Shown here piece by piece: positions 45,962 through 56,459 of a stretch of 64,000 nucleotides of DNA; the first letter of the stretch is position 1, and the number at the start of each line of letters is the position of its first letter. The stretch is from Amaurobius ferox. Its lineage: Eukaryota; Arthropoda; Arachnida; Araneae; Amaurobiidae. The DNA is taken from assembly GCA_951213105.1 (NCBI GenBank), contig OX578153.1:57830520-57894519 (forward strand). Direction: 5' to 3'. The notes beneath the pieces were generated by a model that worked only from the letters and a program-made list of their open reading frames with translations, did no database searches and was not told the DNA's origin. The translations under genes and the position numbers were made by a program.

Positions 45962-46800
45962 CAAAATTTCGAAAACTAAATAAGCCTTAGTCTACGTTTT
46001 CCTTAAGTTACTATAATAATATTTGAAAAATGAAACACAAGGCAGAGTGGAAAATGCCGCTTCTTCGCTCTTAAATATTGAACCTAAAAGTCCAAGAGTT
46101 AATAGAAATGTAGCTATTTTAATAGTTTTAATAGTCATTACGAATATATTATCAGTAGTGTTAAAGTAGTAGTGAAATACCACCAAAGAATTCCAAGAAA
46201 AGCTTACATATTGTTTTCACCCTTTGTAAAAGTCACCGGGTAAAATTTCGTAAACCAAACAAGCCCGGATCTACTTTTCCTTAGATTAGCATAGGAAAAA
46301 TAAAACAGGATACAGGATGCAAAATGTCACTTCGGCGCTCTTAAAGTTTAAACCCAGAAGTGGCAGACATGACAAGAGTGTAGCCACAGTAGTAGTTTTA
46401 ATAGTAGTTGCAATAACAGTAGTTTTAAGGCAGTATTGAAAAACTATAGCAGAAATCCAAGTAAACCTACACCTCCTTGTTTTCAGTTTATACTCTTTGT
46501 AAAAAACCACCGGTAAAATTTCGAAAATTAAACAAGCCAGAATGAGAATCTACTTTTTAATTAGGTAAATGGAAAAATGAAACAAGAGGCAGGAGGGAAA
46601 ATGCCGCTTCTACGGTTTTAAAGTTTGAACCTAGAAGTCGCAAGACTAAATAGTAGTATATCCACTTTAGTAGTTTTAATAGTAGATGTAATAACAGCAG
46701 TTTAAGGTAGTAGCGAAACACTACCATAGAATTAAAAAAAAAATCCCGCACCTTCGTGTTTTTCACTTATACGTTTTGTAAAAGGCTCTGGTAAAATTTC
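45962..46800. repeat. Three diverged tandem units, about 277 bp each
   Basis: Unit starts marked by 'gtaaaatttcg' or 'aaaatttcg' at about 45963, 46242, 46516 and 46793. Shared blocks: 'aaacaagcc', 'atgaaacaagaggcag', 'ggaaaatgccgcttct', 'ctcttaaagtttgaacc', 'tagtagttttaatagta'. On the minus strand each unit keeps an open frame of about 64-74 codons (45992-46186, 46286-46510, 46557-46766) with a similar 'LLG..FK..EAAF' motif. No known family. Confidence 0.75.
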
Positions 46801-46829
46801 GAAGTCAGAGTCAGATCACCCTTATTCAG

Positions 46830-47275
46830 ATGATCCAGCTCAGTAGAAGCATTAACTGCCATTCCTGTTGAAGGATTTCATATCTTGGTGAGTAATTAAA
46901 GGGGGAGCGGAGACAGGGTATTCCAAGGGGGTATTCCAAAGATTTTCGGTGGAACTGAGATCCAGAGAATACGCTGGCCACTGCATAAGAGCAATACCTT
47001 TGCTCACGTGCTACTCATCCACCAACCCTGCCCTATTTGGGCAGAAGTTAAAGTCCATCAAAAGAAAATCTGGACCCTCTGCAACAGCATGGATTCTCCC
47101 GACGGGTTCTAAGGCTTGATTACGATACCTTGCAGCCATTATAGTACTACCTGTGAATACTTACAGGTAGGTGTGAAATCCCCCCCCAAAATGCAGCCTA
47201 TACCATAACACCTATAAGCGTGGTATTCAACAATACTATTGAGCTAGTATCGCGTTCCCCGTTCTCTTCAGACCA
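46830..47275 (-). pseudogene. Tc1/mariner transposase pseudogene (DD34D type)
   Basis: Minus-strand translation, with interruptions, gives in order: RERGTRY*LNSIVEYHAY (about 47268-47212); GYGIGCILGGG, the degenerate 'GGGIMVWGGI' region; MAARYRNQALEPVGRI; PDFLLMDFNFCPNRAG, corresponding to the conserved 'LMDDNARPHRA' catalytic block in which the key second Asp-Asn is replaced; VDE followed by a stop; ALMQWPAYSLDLSSTENLW, the third-Asp 'WPA.SPDL.PIE..W' block; and a terminal LQQEW. At least three stops or frame breaks and lost catalytic context make it non-functional. The DNA-binding N-terminus and TIRs were not found. Confidence 0.85.
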
Positions 47276-47617
47276 TTACAAGTTTATTGTCTGAAGCTAG
47301 GGCAAATCATCCTGATTGCTCTAGGTAAATCATCTTAGGGCAACAATCATCGTGGCTCATCAGTGAAGCCATTAGACAGCTGCACTAATGTCTAAGTCTC
47401 ATGATGATGATACTATTTTAATCGTGTTCCCCTGGCCTTAGCGCTTAAAAGGACTAGCTTAAAGTTTTTCAACTAGCTTAACTAGCTTCTTAACTAGCTT
47501 AAAGTTTTTCAGTGCTCACATTTAAATGCATCTTACGCGAATTTTCTGAACCGATAATTCTTAATTTCCGATCTTACTAAATGCCGTTTTTTACTGCAAA
47601 CCAAATGCTTATTTTGT
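47276..47617. other. No gene seen; possible further Tc1 remnant
   Basis: The first part may hold unrecognisably decayed N-terminal transposase sequence. 'ttaactagctt' is triplicated at 47465-47510. Confidence 0.35.
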
Positions 47618-47661
47618 TACTTCTAATTTTCATTTGTAAATACAAATGAAAATTAGAAGTA
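47618..47661. repeat. Perfect 21-bp palindrome with 2-nt loop
   Basis: 47618-47638 and 47641-47661 are exact reverse complements (arm begins TACTTCTAATTTTC), separated only by AA. Confidence 0.9.
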
Positions 47662-47724
47662 TCTTAGCGAGATATATGTGGCTTATTTTAATCTATGATT
47701 TCAATGGGTCCACGATATTTTTAT

Positions 47725-48349
47725 TTTCTCGTAAGCTGTATTAAGAAAGTGTGATTCCCCCACAACAATTTTCGATTTCGAAATTTTGATGCAAATACAT
47801 TTTCTAAGACCTCCTGAACACGTTTCGACTATTCTTAGAGTGATGTCCGTCTGTCTGATGTCTGTGATCGATTTCTTGTGTACACGATAGCATCAATAAA
47901 TATTAGTGGATTTTTACGAAACTCTGTATCCGGCTTTGTTATCAAAATATCTGGAACTAGATAGAATTGTTTTAAATTCGAAAGAAATTTTTGAATTTTA
48001 TTCGAAGTTATATATATTTTTTTAACATGGCAGCATAGGACAACATTTGACATAATAATGCGTAGAGGGAGTTATTTATGACTTAATGAACACGAAACTT
48101 AATAGTTTTAATCATTGTTTTGACAAATAGTCGCGATATACGTTTTTTTTTGTTTGTGATGTCATTAACCCCAATTTGGGGGCAAGTTACTCCCTACTCC
48201 CCTGGGGGTACATTGTCAAGTATGGTATCAATCGAAAGATCTGTCAAGCCCTTTATAGTGAAGGGTAACACTCTATAGTTGTAATCATTTAAATCCATGA
48301 ATCATCAGTCTAAAAATAAGATCTGGTATAAGAAAGCCGAGTTGAGACA
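47725..48349 (-). mobile_element. Terminal-hairpin element, family A, minus copy
   Basis: The sense 3' end (low coordinates) has a decayed hairpin ('ttttctcgtaagctgtattaagaaag'). The GTCCGTCTGTCTGATGTCTG microsatellite is at 47845-47865. 'gtacattgtcaagtatggtatcaatcg' and 'aagccctttatagtgaagggtaacac' match 3431-4045. The 5' end reads CTCAACTCGGCTTTCTTA on the minus strand. Confidence 0.7.
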
Positions 48350-48404
48350 CACTCCAATTATTTTAATTAGTCAGGGGTCTTTCAGTTTAAACCACTGCTT
48401 TAAG

Positions 48405-48665
48405 CAGTACCTATTTGTCAATAACAAATGTAATCCAGGAAATATTTATTTATAATACGAATTATCCTTTATCCAATATGAATGTTCAATATTCGATTCT
48501 AATCTTCTATTATCGATTAAAAATTATCGACCTTTCCTCCCCTCAGCGCTTTAAGAAGCTCCTTTGATCCTGGTCATGACTACATGGTGAACAAATTTGT
48601 CCATGGGGGGATATTTTCCCATTAACGGAAACTTTGAATTATGGTATTCTCTTAACTAACGAAAA
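48405..48665. repeat. Dispersed repeat pair E, copy 1
   Basis: Matches 53150-53400: 'gtcaataac', 'ccaggaaatatttatttataatacgaatta', 'atcgattaaaaattatcga', 'ctcagcgctttaagaagctcctttgat', 'ggtattctcttaactaacgaaaa'. Confidence 0.65.
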
Positions 48666-48686
48666 TTGTTGTACCGCTTAATTATT

Positions 48687-49424
48687 GAAAGAAGGTATTG
48701 ATTTAATATTCTACAGCGTTTCTAGGATAAATTTTATTTCACTTCTATATGTAACTATTTTTGAATACACATACTTTTAGGGGATGGAGATCAATTACCC
48801 CTTTAAACCATTCTTTGGTAAGAGTCTTTGTTTTCCCCAAAAAAGTAAAATTAACTGGAATATAGCTCAACTCGAATTTTTTTTACCTGAATTATTTTTA
48901 ACTGTGAATGAAAAGAACTGTGAATAACACTGTGTAGAGGACTATATAATGGAAAGAAGGTATTGATTTAATATTCTACAGCGCTTCTAGGATAAATTTT
49001 ATTTCACTTCTATATGTAACTATTTTTGAATACACATACTTTTAGGGGATGGAGATCAATTACCCCTTTAAACCATTCTTTGGTAAGAGTCTTTGTTTTC
49101 CCAAGAAAAGTAAAATTAACTGGAATATAGCTCAACTCGAATTTTTTTTACCTGAATTATTATTAACTGTGAATGAAAAGAACTGTGAATAACACTGTGT
49201 AGAGGACCATGTAATGAAAAGAAGGTATTGATTTAATATTCTACAGCGTTTCTAGGATAAATTTTATTTCACTTCTATATGTAACTATTTTTGAATACAC
49301 ATACTTTTAGGGGATGGAGATCAATTACCCCTTTAAACCATTCTTTGGTAAGAGTCTTTGTTTTCTCAAAAAAAGTAAAATTAACTGGAATATAGCTCAA
49401 CTCGAATTTTTTTTACCTGAATTA
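48687..49424. repeat. 265-bp tandem repeat, 2.8 units
   Basis: Units start at about 48687, 48952 and 49217 with near identity ('aaggtattgatttaatattc'). Each unit carries the family A 5' terminus (TAGCTCAACTCGAATTTTTT). The last unit runs directly into a family A element, so the array amplified the left junction of that element. Confidence 0.9.
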
Positions 49425-49996
49425 TATTTTTTTTAATTTTACAAGAAAAAACTTGAAAAATAGGATGGGTCAGAATGATTACAAACAAAGCGTGTTACCT
49501 TCATTTTAAAGGGACAGTAACAAATCTTTGGATTTATACCATACTTGACAATGCACCTCCTGAGGATAACTCGCTCCCCCCCCCCCCCTCCCAAGAGGGG
49601 CTAATGACGTCATGAACAAAAAATTGCATTGTGCCTATTTTACAGAACAATGATCGAAACTATAAGTCTCGTGATCATTGAACCATAAGTAAACTCTTTT
49701 ATGCATGTTCACGTTAAATTTTGTCCTATGCTGCCATGCTGAAAAAATCTAAAATTTCGAATAAATTTCGATGTTTTCATTTGAAAAAAAAAAAAAATTC
49801 CATCCAGTTCAAAATTTTTCGATATCAAATCCGGATATAAAGTTTCGTGGAAATACATTAATATTTGTGGCTGCTATAGTGTGCACAAGAAACCGACTAC
49901 AGACATTAGACAGATAGACGGACATCACTCCAAAATTAGTCAATACGTGTTCAGGAGGTCTTGAAACATATATTGACATTAAAAATTACGAATTCG
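49394..49996 (+). mobile_element. Terminal-hairpin element, family A, truncated at 3' end
   Basis: From CTCAACTCG through 'gtgttaccttcattttaaag', 'taccatacttgacaatgcacc' and a C-run at 49577-49587, to 'gtcttgaaacatatattgac..acgaattcgaaaatt'. The hairpin is missing. Confidence 0.65.
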
Positions 49997-50304
49997 AAAA
50001 TTAAGATGGCGAGATAGATAAAAGCGTCAATTACAAAGTTGTAGAGGACTATATAATGAGAAAGAATCGACACCAGGAAGGTACGAAAAACGTATATAGA
50101 AGGCAATAAATACCTGCCAAAAAGTTGCATTTTCAGAGACTGTAATACGGTAAAACCTGCAATGCTTACAAAAGTACGCTGTGATATTCTGTCTCGAATT
50201 CAAATGTGTATTGTTGTTGACAGAGAGCATTTTGAATAGGTTGTAACAGTTTTATTGTCGATTATTTATTGGCCTTCAGTAACATTTTTATTGTCGATTC
50301 CTAC

Positions 50305-50720
50305 ACATAGGACAATGCTAGCCAACGACCCTACCGTGCTGAAAACACCGGTTCTCGTTAGATCACCGAAGTCAAGCAGCATCGGGCGCGGTTAGTACTT
50401 GGGTGGGTGACCACCTGGGAACACCGCGTGCTGTTGGCACATTTCGGGCGCGGTAGCCCGGTGATTTGCGCGCTGGATTTGCACGCTGCCACATCTGCCG
50501 CCGTGTTCATGCAGAGTACGATCACGTTAAACATGTGGGTTCGTAAGTCCCTCCGAGAGGTTGATGGTAGGGGAAGGAGGGTACGGTCCCTGTGGATGCC
50601 TCCCCCACAGGGCTCCGGTCTAAATTGGGTGGCACTTCCCGGCCGTCCAAACGGTTACCTTACAACTTTCTGGTAGGTCGGACGGTCTGGGTCTCAACAA
50701 CAACAACATAGGACAATGCT
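50305..50720 (+). mobile_element. 5S/tRNA chimeric SINE, full length
   Basis: Target duplication ACATAGGACAATGCT (50305-50319 and 50706-50720, 15/15). The 5S-like head is 50321-50437 from GCCAACGACCCTACCG to ACCGCGTGCTGTTGG. The tRNA remnant has an A box but no B box ('ggatttgcacgctgccac' lies where the B box should be), followed by the common body and (CAA)n. One of the cleanest copies. Confidence 0.92.
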
Positions 50721-51212
50721 CTAGGACTTTGTAATTAACTTTTTTCGTTTATCTCGCTTTGTTGCCGAGTTCTTTATCCTTACTTTTAAATTTTCCTGTA
50801 GGAAGCGCTTCAATCTCTTTCATTCGATTGGGTATGGTCAGTTTGCAATCGGTTAACTTAATGTGTACATGGATCTCTTGTTACACACTGTATATATTTT
50901 ACAAAGCATGCGTGCATTTAAGTGACATAATACAGTAGTGGGAGTGGCCTCTATTCACTGTATTGTGTACACATCTAATGAAATGACTAATTTTAATGTA
51001 TACTAAAATAGAGTCAATTTGACATACATTCTTATTCCGTATTGTTTAGAGCCTTATACTTTTATCATAATTAGCATCAGAATATAAAATATACATTATT
51101 TATTAGCATTTCTTCTCAATTTATTTTTTTAATTTTTTGGTAAAATTTCTACAAAAATAATTACATAAATTGACAACAGGGTTATTATATTTATCAATAT
51201 GAATAACTTCGC
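50721..51212. other. No gene seen
   Basis: AT-rich sequence. Confidence 0.35.
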
Positions 51213-52005
51213 TGGTACGTGTTAATAGATGTTAATTTTATTATTCTTTTCATCCAGTGTTTTTCAAACCATCTTTTTCTAACATCAACGATCGCCATTG
51301 TTACACCGAATTACACTATATCGCTGTCGGAGATAATGAAATGGAAACATTTGGTTCAGCTAATTAAAATTCTAATGATAGAAATTACTAAAAAATTTCT
51401 GGTTTCAATTTTTTTTATATAATTCATTCAATATAAAATAACGTAGCGGTATGAGCAATGATCTTCCAATACGGTGTGTTAATTTAATCATTCTTTTCAT
51501 CCACAGTGTTATTCAAACTATCTTTTTCTGGCATCAACAATACTATCGCCATTGTTACGCGAATTACACTATATCTCTATTAGACATAATAAAACGAAAA
51601 CAATTGGTTCGGCTAATTAAAAACTCTAATGAAAAAAATTACTAAAACTTTTCTGGTTCTAATTTTTTTTTTTACGTAATTCATTCAACATAAAATATCA
51701 TAGCAGTACGAGCATATATATGTTCTTCCAATACGGTGTGTTAATTTTATTATTCTTTTGATCCACAGTCTTATTCAAACTATCTTTTTCTAACATCAAC
51801 AATACTACCGCTTTTTGTTACGCGAATTACACGATATCTATTAGACATAATAAAACGAAAATAGTTGGTTAGACTAATTAAAATTCTAATTATAGAAATT
51901 ACTAAAAATTTTCTGGTTCTAATGGTTTTTTTTTACATAATTTATTCAATATAAAATATCGTAACTGTATGAGCATATGTTCTTTCAATACGGTGTTTAC
52001 ATCTT
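51213..52005. repeat. Three diverged tandem units, about 250-260 bp
   Basis: 'gttaattttattattcttttcatcca' starts near 51231, 51479 and 51739. Each unit has 'atctttttctaacatcaac', 'gaattacactatatc', 'aattactaaaa.tttctggtt' and 'caatataaaata'. Short frames inside are not conserved. Confidence 0.8.
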
Positions 52006-53149
52006 GCAGACTGGCATTTTTATAAAAGGGTTCAAAGTGGGCTCGGGAGGTTTTTCGGGAGAAAATTCCCTTTCAATCCAGGAATAAAGAAATCTTAAAG
52101 AAATTTTTAGTTCATTAAATATGATGTACGAAAAATTTATATATTCTAAAAAATTGCTAATTGTTTAAAGTTGTCTGCTTCCAAGTAGAAAAACCGACAA
52201 AAAGTTAATTAGAATACAACGGCTAATTCAAAATCTATTGGACACAATAACATAAAATTTGGAACCCGTGCTAATGTTAAAGAAATATGTGGTATGTAAA
52301 ATTCTCAAAAGTACAAGTGCAAAATTCATGAAAATAATAGAGAGGAAAAGCTCAGTACTAGGAGAAATTCAAAGTTTTGGCAAGAAAGTTCTTAACTAAC
52401 AATGAACCTTTTTTAAATAAGAAGTAATTCTGTCATTAACCAATTATATTCCTCCTTCATCGTTATATAGATAGTTGGAAACCATACAGGGTGTAGAAGA
52501 CACTCCCATTGCAGGTAACAGTATCCACGAACCGGTTTCGCGCTTTTTATGCGCTCATCAGCATAGATTGACAGTAAACTGCAATGGCAGCAAGAAAACT
52601 TGATAGTGGGAGCTCTTTTTAACCGTAGGTTGTGGACGCATAATTCCAATGGCAACAAATGCTTAATTAGGAAATTATGAAATAGTAATTTAAATGATAT
52701 GCAATGCTTTTGTAAAGAAATAAAAAATAGATTTTTTATATAGTCCCTCAAGCGAAAAAAGTCATATTACAAAATTGTTACCCATACTTTGTTTAATAAA
52801 ACTGACAAAAATCTGGCTGTAATACGATCAAATTTAACGGTTATTATTGAGTACGGATTTTATTAGGAAATAAGGAGGCATCGATAAATCAATTTTGGTT
52901 GCAAATAGTTACCAAAACTTTTACCACTCATTCAAATTTATTTTACTTTTTTTATAAACACACTGTATATAAGATTAATTCTATCCAATCATTAAAATTT
53001 AGTAATAATCACAAATCAAATTAAAATTTACTTTCTGCAATTATGCCTAGTGATGCTCGCCGTTAATAATAAATAATTATCCCAAGCCGAACTACACATT
53101 CTTTGAATCATTATCCCAAAGCGAGCTAACGCACTTAAAACGTTTATCT
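52006..53149. other. No gene seen
   Basis: Near 52520-52565 'aaccggtttcgcgctttttatgcgctcatcag' looks repeat-derived (this motif style is common in arthropod repeats) and is flanked by inverted 'ccattgcag/ctgcaatgg'. A 112-codon minus frame (52413-52751) crosses it and is not supported. Confidence 0.35.
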
Positions 53150-53400
53150 GTTTATGTGTTTATCAATAACATACAGTCCCAGAAATATTTATTCATCATA
53201 CGAATTACTTTACAAATTTTCAAAATCCCTTTAGCATCGAGTTATCGATGAAAAATCATCGATTTCTCCTTTCCCCAGCGTTCTAAGCGGCCCCTTTGAT
53301 GTCTGTTATTAGGAAAGACGGCGAACAAATATGCCTTGGGGACCTTTTCCCTTTAAAGGCTACTTTTAATTAGGGTATTCTCTTAACTACCGAAAAGGAG
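53150..53400. repeat. Dispersed repeat pair E, copy 2
   Basis: Partner of 48405-48665; same block order, moderately diverged. Confidence 0.65.
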
Positions 53401-53989
53401 GCCAGGGAGTATTTTTAAAACGTTTTAAAGAAGGGGAATGAGGCGTAACGTATTAATTTTATTGATTAAATTTTCGCCGGTGCTTTAAAGAAACAAAGGT
53501 AGAAAGTTTTAAGGCTTTGCGTTAAGTGAAATGCAATATATCGGACGATTCTGTCTTTGTAGGAACGATAATAAAGAGATGAGTAGAAAAATTGGTTGCA
53601 GTGAGAAACGGCGGGAAATAGCTTTTCAATAATTAGGCGCATTAAATTTCTTTTTTTAAACTTGAATTGTATTGTTTATTAGCCATTTCTACTACCGCTT
53701 CGAGCGGAAAAAATAACTGGTAGCCACTAAACACAACATCTACATATTTAATAAAAGTTCAGAATATGAAAAAAAAAGAAACGTTTCAAATTTAAGCACA
53801 AAAAATAGCGCACATTTTATAGTTCTGCTAACGTAGAAAATGCGGTATGTGAAAAAACATTTATCACTCTATGTTGCCATTTTGTTTTTCGTTTTTAGGC
53901 AAAACAATTAAATATAGCATTATTTTTCAAGTCTTTTAATTAAAGAATAGCCAAGAGATGATTTCGATATTTGAAACTTAATTCGATTC
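53401..53989. other. No gene seen
   Basis: AT-rich sequence. Confidence 0.35.
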
Positions 53990-54580
53990 AACAATTGTCT
54001 GCTGTAACAATAAATTAAAATACTTTAAGAACGGTTGCTAGTACACCAATAGAGTTAATTTAGAAAATTTAGGAAATTTTTAGGATAAATTTAGAATATT
54101 TCAACAATTGTCTGCTGTAACTATAAATTAAAATATCTCAAGAACGGTTGATTGTGCACCAATAAAATTAATTTAGAAAATTTAAGATATATTTTTCTGC
54201 GTAGAATAGTACAGAAACAAATTCTGTGTGTCTAGCTCATCGTGCGAGTTATACTAGCTGAAAGAATGTTCGAACAAAAAATTTCGTGAATTAATTTATC
54301 GAACAAGATTTTAGATTTTTCTCATTACTTACAGATCAAGATCCACACGCATGTAAAATTCTAAGCCCCATACCTCAGCCTTCAATCTCACTCAGCTGTT
54401 TTACATAATAAAATAATCCAAGATTTATACATTTTTCGAACGAAATTCCATGATTTTAAGAGCTTTCGCATTATCTACGGTTCAAGTCCCATATGTATGC
54501 AAAGTTTCATGCTTCTACCTTTAGAAATTTGGACTGCGTAAGCACCCCTCAGTCAGTCAGTCTTACTCAGTTGCATGTAG
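53990..54580. repeat. Two successive degenerate duplications
   Basis: 'caacaattgtctgctgtaac..aagaacggttg' occurs at about 53991 and 54103. Then 'ttcgaac.aaaatttcgtgaattaa' (about 54268) is mirrored by 'ttcgaacgaaattccatgatttta' (about 54437). The end is a CAGT microsatellite (54551-54563). Probably one old non-coding repeat. Confidence 0.45.
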
Positions 54581-54802
54581 GGAACTCATGTTCAGACTGC
54601 TTTCGTTTAACACGGATTTCTTGTTATTACGTACAAATAAGGATTCCCGGTTAAGGTCTATGCACGTTTTATGTTATCCATATCGTTTAATACGTACCGT
54701 CCATTCATTAAGATGGACAAAAATTATCTCATTTTATAAATCAATAGAACATGCTCCAGAAAATATTTTTGAACAAATTGGCTAAAAATAAAAATAAAAA
54801 TG

Positions 54803-54862
54803 AAAAATTGGTTATCCAGAAGGAAAAAAATGAAGATTTTTTTCTTCTGGATAACCAATTTC
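54803..54862. repeat. Near-perfect 60-bp hairpin
   Basis: AAATTGGTTATCCAGAAG (54805-54822) is the exact complement of 54844-54861. The interior AAAAAAAT..AGATTTTTTT continues the pairing. It lies immediately left of the family C element. Confidence 0.9.
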
Positions 54863-55404
54863 ACTTTCCTTATATACATAATGTATAAGGAAAGTATTGT
54901 GACGGGGTCGGAAATTCGAATTCGAGTTTTCGACGGGAGAGCACGTTTCAAGCATCCGTGATCACGAATCGCACATTTTTGTAGTGATGTCTCTGTGTGT
55001 GTGTGTGTGTGTCAGTGAGTCTGTGGAGACGATATCTCACGAGCTAACGGAGCGATTCGAATGGAATTTGGTATAAAAATCACAATCCATGAATACTGGA
55101 AGTCTATTGTCTAACACAATCGAATGTTCAAAACCCTCCTAAATTTTCGAGTGAAATTTTGAAAAAATCATCAAAAAATCGAAATCTTTAATAAAGTTAC
55201 GCAAATAGACATTTCTTATGTAATTTTTCCTCAGAAAACGATTGACATAAATATTAGAACATTAGCATGAACCGTTCCAGAGATATTGCACATTTTTCAA
55301 ATAAATTTATCAAAAAGTCCCATAAATTAAAAAAAAAATATTAACTGTTAAGAAACATGTTCACTTTTCATATGTAATACCATGCGATAAATTTAGTGAC
55401 ATCA
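54863..55404 (-). mobile_element. Family C terminal-hairpin element, copy 5, hairpin-side part
   Basis: The hairpin (54863-54894), 'gacggggtcggaaattcgaatt', (GT)n (54992-55011) and body run to 'gtgacatca' (55404), where a Helitron array interrupts it. Continues at 59744. Confidence 0.85.
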
Positions 55405-56459
55405 CTAGCCGCATACCCGTTGAAAATCAACGGCCCCACATTAAGCAACCCCTGAATAATGTAAATTTTTTAATAATTCGCGTTTCTTATTTATTCGACA
55501 AATCGAACATTTAGTTTTGAGGCACCCCCAAAAGTTCAAAATATCGGAAAACTGAAATTGCACATGTTCTTCCTTTCGAACTATCTACCTGTACACCAAA
55601 TTTGAAGTCTGTATCTTATTTCGAAGCATGTTTTTTTTTTATCAATTCACATTTCGAACGTTTTCCTCTGGAAAACCCCCTTAAACGAACATTTTTGAAA
55701 AATTATATTCGTTTTGGGTGTTTTCGTCAAATAATTAGTCTACATTTAAAATTTTGAGCCGCTATCAAATTTTAAAGGGGCCGTTTCTCATTTATTCGGA
55801 AAATCGAACATTTTTGTGTGCGACACCCCCTTAAATAGGAAATATTGGAAATCTGAAATTTCACACTTTCTTCCTTTCTAACGGTTTACCTATATACCAA
55901 ATTTGAAGTCCCTATCTTATCGCAAAGCAGGCTTTCCTATCATTTCACTTTTCGAACGTTTTGGTGTGCGGCACCCCCTTGAGTAGAAAATATTGGAAAT
56001 CTGAAAATGCACACTTTCTGCCTTTCAAACGATTTACCCATACACCAAATTTAAAGTCTCTACCTCATCGCAAAGCATGCTCTCCTATCATTTCATTTTT
56101 CGAACGTTTTGGTGTGCTGCACCCCCCCCCCCCCCACTTAAGTAGAAAATATTGGAAATCTGAAATTGCACACTTTCTTCCTTTCGAACGATTTACCCAT
56201 ACACCAAATTTGAAATCTCTATCTCATCGCAAAGCATGCTTTCCTGTCATTTCACTTTTCGAACGTTTTGGTGTGGGGCACCCCCTCTATAGAACGTTTT
56301 CGAAAAATTCGATTTTTCCAGGGGGTTTTATCGAACGACCGAGCCGTGTACCAAATTTCAAGTCTCTATCTATTCGGGAAGTGCCTAAAAAAAGCGTGAC
56401 AGACAGACAGACAGACAGACAGACGAACAGACAGACGGACACTTGGCAATTAGTATATA
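55405..56459 (-). mobile_element. Helitron monomer A (1055 bp)
   Basis: The sense 3'-most monomer. Complete 3' end (hairpin plus CTAG). The sense 5' end starts at TATATACTAATTGCC without the TC, directly joined to the CTAG of monomer B. Confidence 0.8.

Noticed and set aside
50407..50676. Similar 80-116-codon frames with 'TITLNMWVRKSFREVGGRGRRVRSLWMPPP' type peptide in many places
   Set aside because: They are the SINE body read in one frame, repeated wherever a SINE lies; not a protein family.
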